From: Halichondria panicea
Taxonomy: Eukaryota > Porifera > Demospongiae > Suberitida > Halichondriidae
Reading direction: 5' to 3'
NCBI RefSeq assembly: GCF_963675165.1
Contig: NC_087380.1
Location: forward strand, 142,001 to 206,000
Length of the DNA stretch: 64,000 nucleotides
Shown: piece by piece, positions 62,001 through 64,000 of the stretch
Layout: each line of letters starts with the position of its first letter
Numbering within the stretch: position 1 is the first letter of the stretch
Translations under genes and position numbers: made by a program
Notes under the pieces: generated by a model
What the model saw: the letters and a program-made list of their open reading frames with translations, nothing else
What the model was told of the DNA's origin: nothing
Database searches by the model: none

Positions 62001-64000
62001 GTAGCTTGTAATCGTAAGTTTAAACAACCTCACAATCTCTTGTTTTTAAGAACCGTTTTTTCCTTTAGTTATTAACTGTGGCGACCTCACTGGCCCGGAC
62101 AATGGCTTGGTTACTATACGTATTGGAAACTTTGGTAGCAATGCTTCCTACACGTGTGAAACTGGCTACATGCTGAATGGAGATATGACCAGAATGTGTC
62201 AGGATAGTGGAGACTGGAGTGGGTCTGCTCCAACTTGTGATAGTACGTTAAATTATATTGCTCTATACTTTATGATCTCATTCTTATACACTGTAGCTGT
62301 TGACTGTGGTGACCTCACTGACCCCACTGATGGAGTAGTGAACACATCCTCTGGAACCACTTTTAATATGAATGCTACTTACAGCTGTAACACTGGCTAC
62401 AATCTGAATGGAACAAACACTAGGACTTGTCAGGCGGATAGAATGTGGAGTGGCAATGAACCAGCTTGTGATAGTACGTTATCATCTCTTGTTCATTGTG
62501 TACAGTGTTTTAATTGCCTCTTCTTCCCTGCAGTTGTCACCTGCTCAGCCCTCTCTGACCCCACCAATGGAATGGTCAGTGTGCCTAACAACAACTTTGG
62601 TACCGTTGCTAACTACACCTGTAACACTGGCTACATGCTGACTGGAGATGTAATTAGAGTTTGTGAGGTTAATGGAGACTGGAGTGGGACTGCTCCAACT
62701 TGTGATAGTACGTTATCATCTCTTGTTCATTGTGTACACTGATGGTCCTCTTCCTTCCTGCAGTTGTCACCTGTCCAACTCTCACTGACCCCACCAATGG
62801 AATAGTTGATGTACCTAGCAACAACCTTGAAAGTACTGCCACCTACGCCTGTGACACTGGATACAATCTGACTGGAGGCAGCAGCATCAGGACTTGTGGG
62901 AGTGATGGAGTGTGGAGTGGCAGTGATCCGACATGTACTTGTAAGTTAAATTAGATAATGATCTTATGAGTCCATTCTCATTCACAATGTAGCTGTTGAC
63001 TGTGGTTCCCTGTACGCCCCCTCCAATGGAGCAGTGGACACATCCTCTGGAACCACCTTCATGATGACTGCTACCTACACCTGTAACACTGGATACACTC
63101 TGACTGGCAGTAACACCAGGACTTGTGGGGCAAATGGAGGCTGGACTCCTAATCCACCCATTTGTGATCGTATGTTGCAAAAGTCTATATTACATCTAAC
63201 ATTTAATTACCACCTTTACCCTCTAAGCTGTTGACTGTGGCCCCCTCACCGACCCCTCCAATGGTATGGTTGATGTAACTACTACCACCTTTGGGAGCAC
63301 TGCTACCTACACCTGTAACACTGGCTACATGCTGACTGGAGACACTACTAGGACTTGTGGGGCTGGTGGACAGTGGAGCTCTAGTGCACCTACTTGTAAT
63401 CGTAAGCTTGTATGGTCTTATGTCCTACTACTGTACCATTACTCAATCCTTATTCTAAATATTCGTACACCTCTTGTGCATAATAGTTTTAATTTTTGGA
63501 TTAATACATGCATGCTCTCAATGCGAAAAATACAAAAATTTCCACACATTAATACGCTATACAATCCTCCTGATTCCCCAGCTGTTGACTGTGGAGCCCC
63601 TCCCACCATTTCTGATGGTAGTAGGACACTAGCTGGTACAACATTTGGAGAGACGACCACCTACACCTGCACCACTAGTGGGTTCAGTATCTCTGGATCA
63701 GCCACCATAACTTGTCAGGCTAATGGGAGCTGGGAACCTGAGCCAGCCTGTACTATGGATCGTGAGTTATTGTCTGAGTGTGTTAGGCTGGTCCAGTTAC
63801 TCTGTTCTGTGCAGCCATTGATTGTGGGACACCTCCCTCTGTCTCTAATGGCTCTCCTGGAGCACCCTCACCTGACACAATGCTCAATGGAGTGGTGACC
63901 TACACTTGTGTCAGTGGGTATGAGGTCTCCACTGGAGTCACCACAGCAATGGCTACCTGTATGGCTAATAGGATGTGGGAGCCTGTACCAACTTGTCAAC
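52961..64000 (+). CDS. Gene 5: receptor with two V-like Igs and at least 36 CCPs (3' partial)
   Basis: At least 2418 residues. Exons: 52961-53027, 53417-53791, 53949-54125, 54188-54382, 54464-54646, 54704-54889, 54934-55110, 55163-55342, 55750-55926, 55981-56157, 56213-56380, 56587-56952, 57484-57681, 57733-57930, 58008-58205, 58267-58437, 58497-58679, 58737-58925, 58983-59153, 59281-59454, 59505-59678, 59733-59909, 59961-60137, 60192-60368, 60440-60610, 60666-60839, 60894-61070, 61133-61306, 61366-61542, 61595-61771, 61843-62013, 62069-62242, 62297-62473, 62534-62707, 62764-62940, 62993-63169, 63228-63401, 63582-63761, 63815-64000. All internal exons are phase 1-1. The second V-like exon has no signal exon before it, so I read one gene with an internal duplication; two fused neighbouring genes is the alternative. 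By homology the missing 3' end should hold FN3s, transmembrane helix and tail. Confidence 0.8.
53028..53416 (+). other. Gene 5 intron 1, no gene seen
   Basis: 389 bp, AT-rich, unlike intron 1 of genes 2-4 except near the acceptor. It contains tttagacgtttgcagtat, which recurs before the second V-like exon (about 56500). Confidence 0.6.
53417..53791 (+). CDS. Gene 5 exon 2: first CC-type (V-like) Ig domain
   Basis: 125 codons, the longest copy: TNNTEI, SLTCNTDLTACCRS, LGQWTYPDG, FYFVRNAPQVIVLNRR, TGSYCCTVPTS and EMTFCANLG. Confidence 0.8.
53949..56380 (+). CDS. Gene 5 exons 3-11: CCPs 1-9
   Basis: Nine phase 1-1 CCP exons. CCPs 1-6 correspond in order to CCPs of genes 2/3 with one missing; CCP 9 is unusually short (56 codons; YTCNTYNGSTTRTCG lacks the usual GYxxxG loop). 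The 57-bp intron 54647-54703 is open and in frame. Confidence 0.85.
55347..55712. mobile_element. About 350-bp MITE with 8-bp target duplication in gene 5 intron
   Basis: Element 55355-55704 with imperfect TIRs (agagtaaaagagggattgga against tccaatccctcttctatact) flanked by gttgaacc and gttgaact. Genes 2 and 3 carry a single gttgaact at this intron position. An 8-bp duplication is compatible with hAT-type elements. The rest of the 407-bp intron has no gene. Confidence 0.75.
56587..56952 (+). CDS. Gene 5 exon 12: second, internal V-like Ig domain
   Basis: 122 codons, phase 1-1, with acceptor tccag at 56586: YLTLGSTLYNTNNTEI, LTCHTDLTTCCRN, LGQWTFPDG, FYILRGAPQVVRLARR, GSYCCTVPTT and DMTLCANLG. 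Located between CCP 9 and CCP 10. Confidence 0.78.
56953..57483 (+). other. Gene 5 intron, 531 bp, with hairpins
   Basis: AT-rich, no gene. A perfect 14-bp stem with 4-nt loop lies at 57166-57197 (atcaagagtagata / tatctactcttgat). A pair gcaaggaagg / ccttccttgc lies at about 57250 and 57306. Confidence 0.6.
57484..64000 (+). CDS. Gene 5 exons 13-39: CCPs 10-36 (continues past the window)
   Basis: Twenty-seven phase 1-1 CCP exons of 171-198 bp. CCPs 10-15 resemble the first CCPs of genes 2/3 (VLCSTLPLMNGVISYSDPTL). CCPs 16-34 share the DCGxLxxPxNGxVxTxxxT pattern. CCPs 35-36 are types A and B of the gene 4 array. CCP 24 has DCSDL where its paralogue CCP 30 has DCGDL. The last exon reaches the window end with its final Cys just inside. 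Confidence 0.85.
60192..63169 (+). repeat. Higher-order repeat: six-CCP unit of about 1.4 kb, two copies plus a partial
   Basis: CCPs 21-26 (starts 60192, 60440, 60666, 60894, 61133, 61366) recur as CCPs 27-32 (starts 61595, 61843, 62069, 62297, 62534, 62764) at 1398-1403 bp. CCP 33 (62993) begins a third unit and CCP 20 resembles CCP 26. Introns are conserved between copies. Confidence 0.9.

Noticed and set aside
1-64000. Numerous antisense open frames of 60-160 codons
   Set aside because: They mirror the + strand domain exons, lack their own domain signatures and follow the codon structure of the sense frame.
1-64000. Recombination signal sequences suggesting somatic rearrangement (many CACTGTG/CACAGTG-like heptamers)
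   Set aside because: The heptamers fall in coding repeats such as ACTGTG codons, and no A-rich nonamer at 12 or 23 bp spacing was found next to them.

Overview
The window looks like nuclear DNA of an early-branching animal, most likely a sponge (demosponge). The evidence is intron-rich genes with GT-AG introns of mostly 45-70 bp, AT-rich non-coding DNA full of small transposons and (CA)n tracts, and very large receptors built from immunoglobulin (Ig), CCP/Sushi and fibronectin-III (FN3) modules. The sponge call rests on recalled resemblance of the CC-containing Ig-like domain and the membrane-proximal domain to predicted sponge proteins, and no database was searched.

All confidently coding sequence is on the + strand. 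It forms one head-to-tail tandem array of five paralogous receptor genes, here called genes 1-5. Gene 1 (1-8420) lacks its 5' part. Genes 2 (8926-22672), 3 (23109-36599) and 4 (37902-52011) are complete. Gene 5 (52961-64000+) runs off the window. I joined exons by GT-AG signals and phase. Nearly every exon is one domain flanked by phase-1 introns, and the joined reading frames stay open at 2998, 3012 and 1889 codons for genes 2, 3 and 4. Stop-to-start spacing is only about 0.4-1.3 kb.

Genes 2 and 3 share one architecture: signal peptide, CC-type Ig-like domain, 10 CCPs, 3 Igs, 2 FN3s, 12 Igs, 2 FN3s, a cysteine-containing membrane-proximal domain, one transmembrane helix, and a Tyr/Pro-rich tail. 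Gene 1 shows the same 3' two thirds. Gene 4 keeps both ends but replaces the central Ig/FN3 block with a 19-CCP array that includes near-identical four-CCP higher-order repeats. Gene 5 has signal - V-like - 9 CCPs - second V-like - at least 27 CCPs, with a six-CCP higher-order repeat.

The tails of genes 1-4 carry a conserved ITAM-like pattern (YxxI-x6-YxxV) plus YEMV and YENR/YQNR sites. Genes 2 and 3 are a recent duplication of about 14.49 kb. Even so, their distal V-like exon and a three-exon Ig cassette differ strongly, while flanking exons and introns are almost identical. A tandem, recombining, length-variable family of cell-surface Ig receptors with signalling tails is what an invertebrate allorecognition or immune-receptor locus would look like. 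That function is inference.

Non-coding DNA holds a 598-bp long-TIR element with 9-bp target duplication, a 736-bp foldback element with 301-bp arms, nested TA-flanked elements, other MITEs, a (CA)n-bearing element family in both orientations, and a 39-bp intronic minisatellite with 6/2/2/1 copies in genes 1-4.
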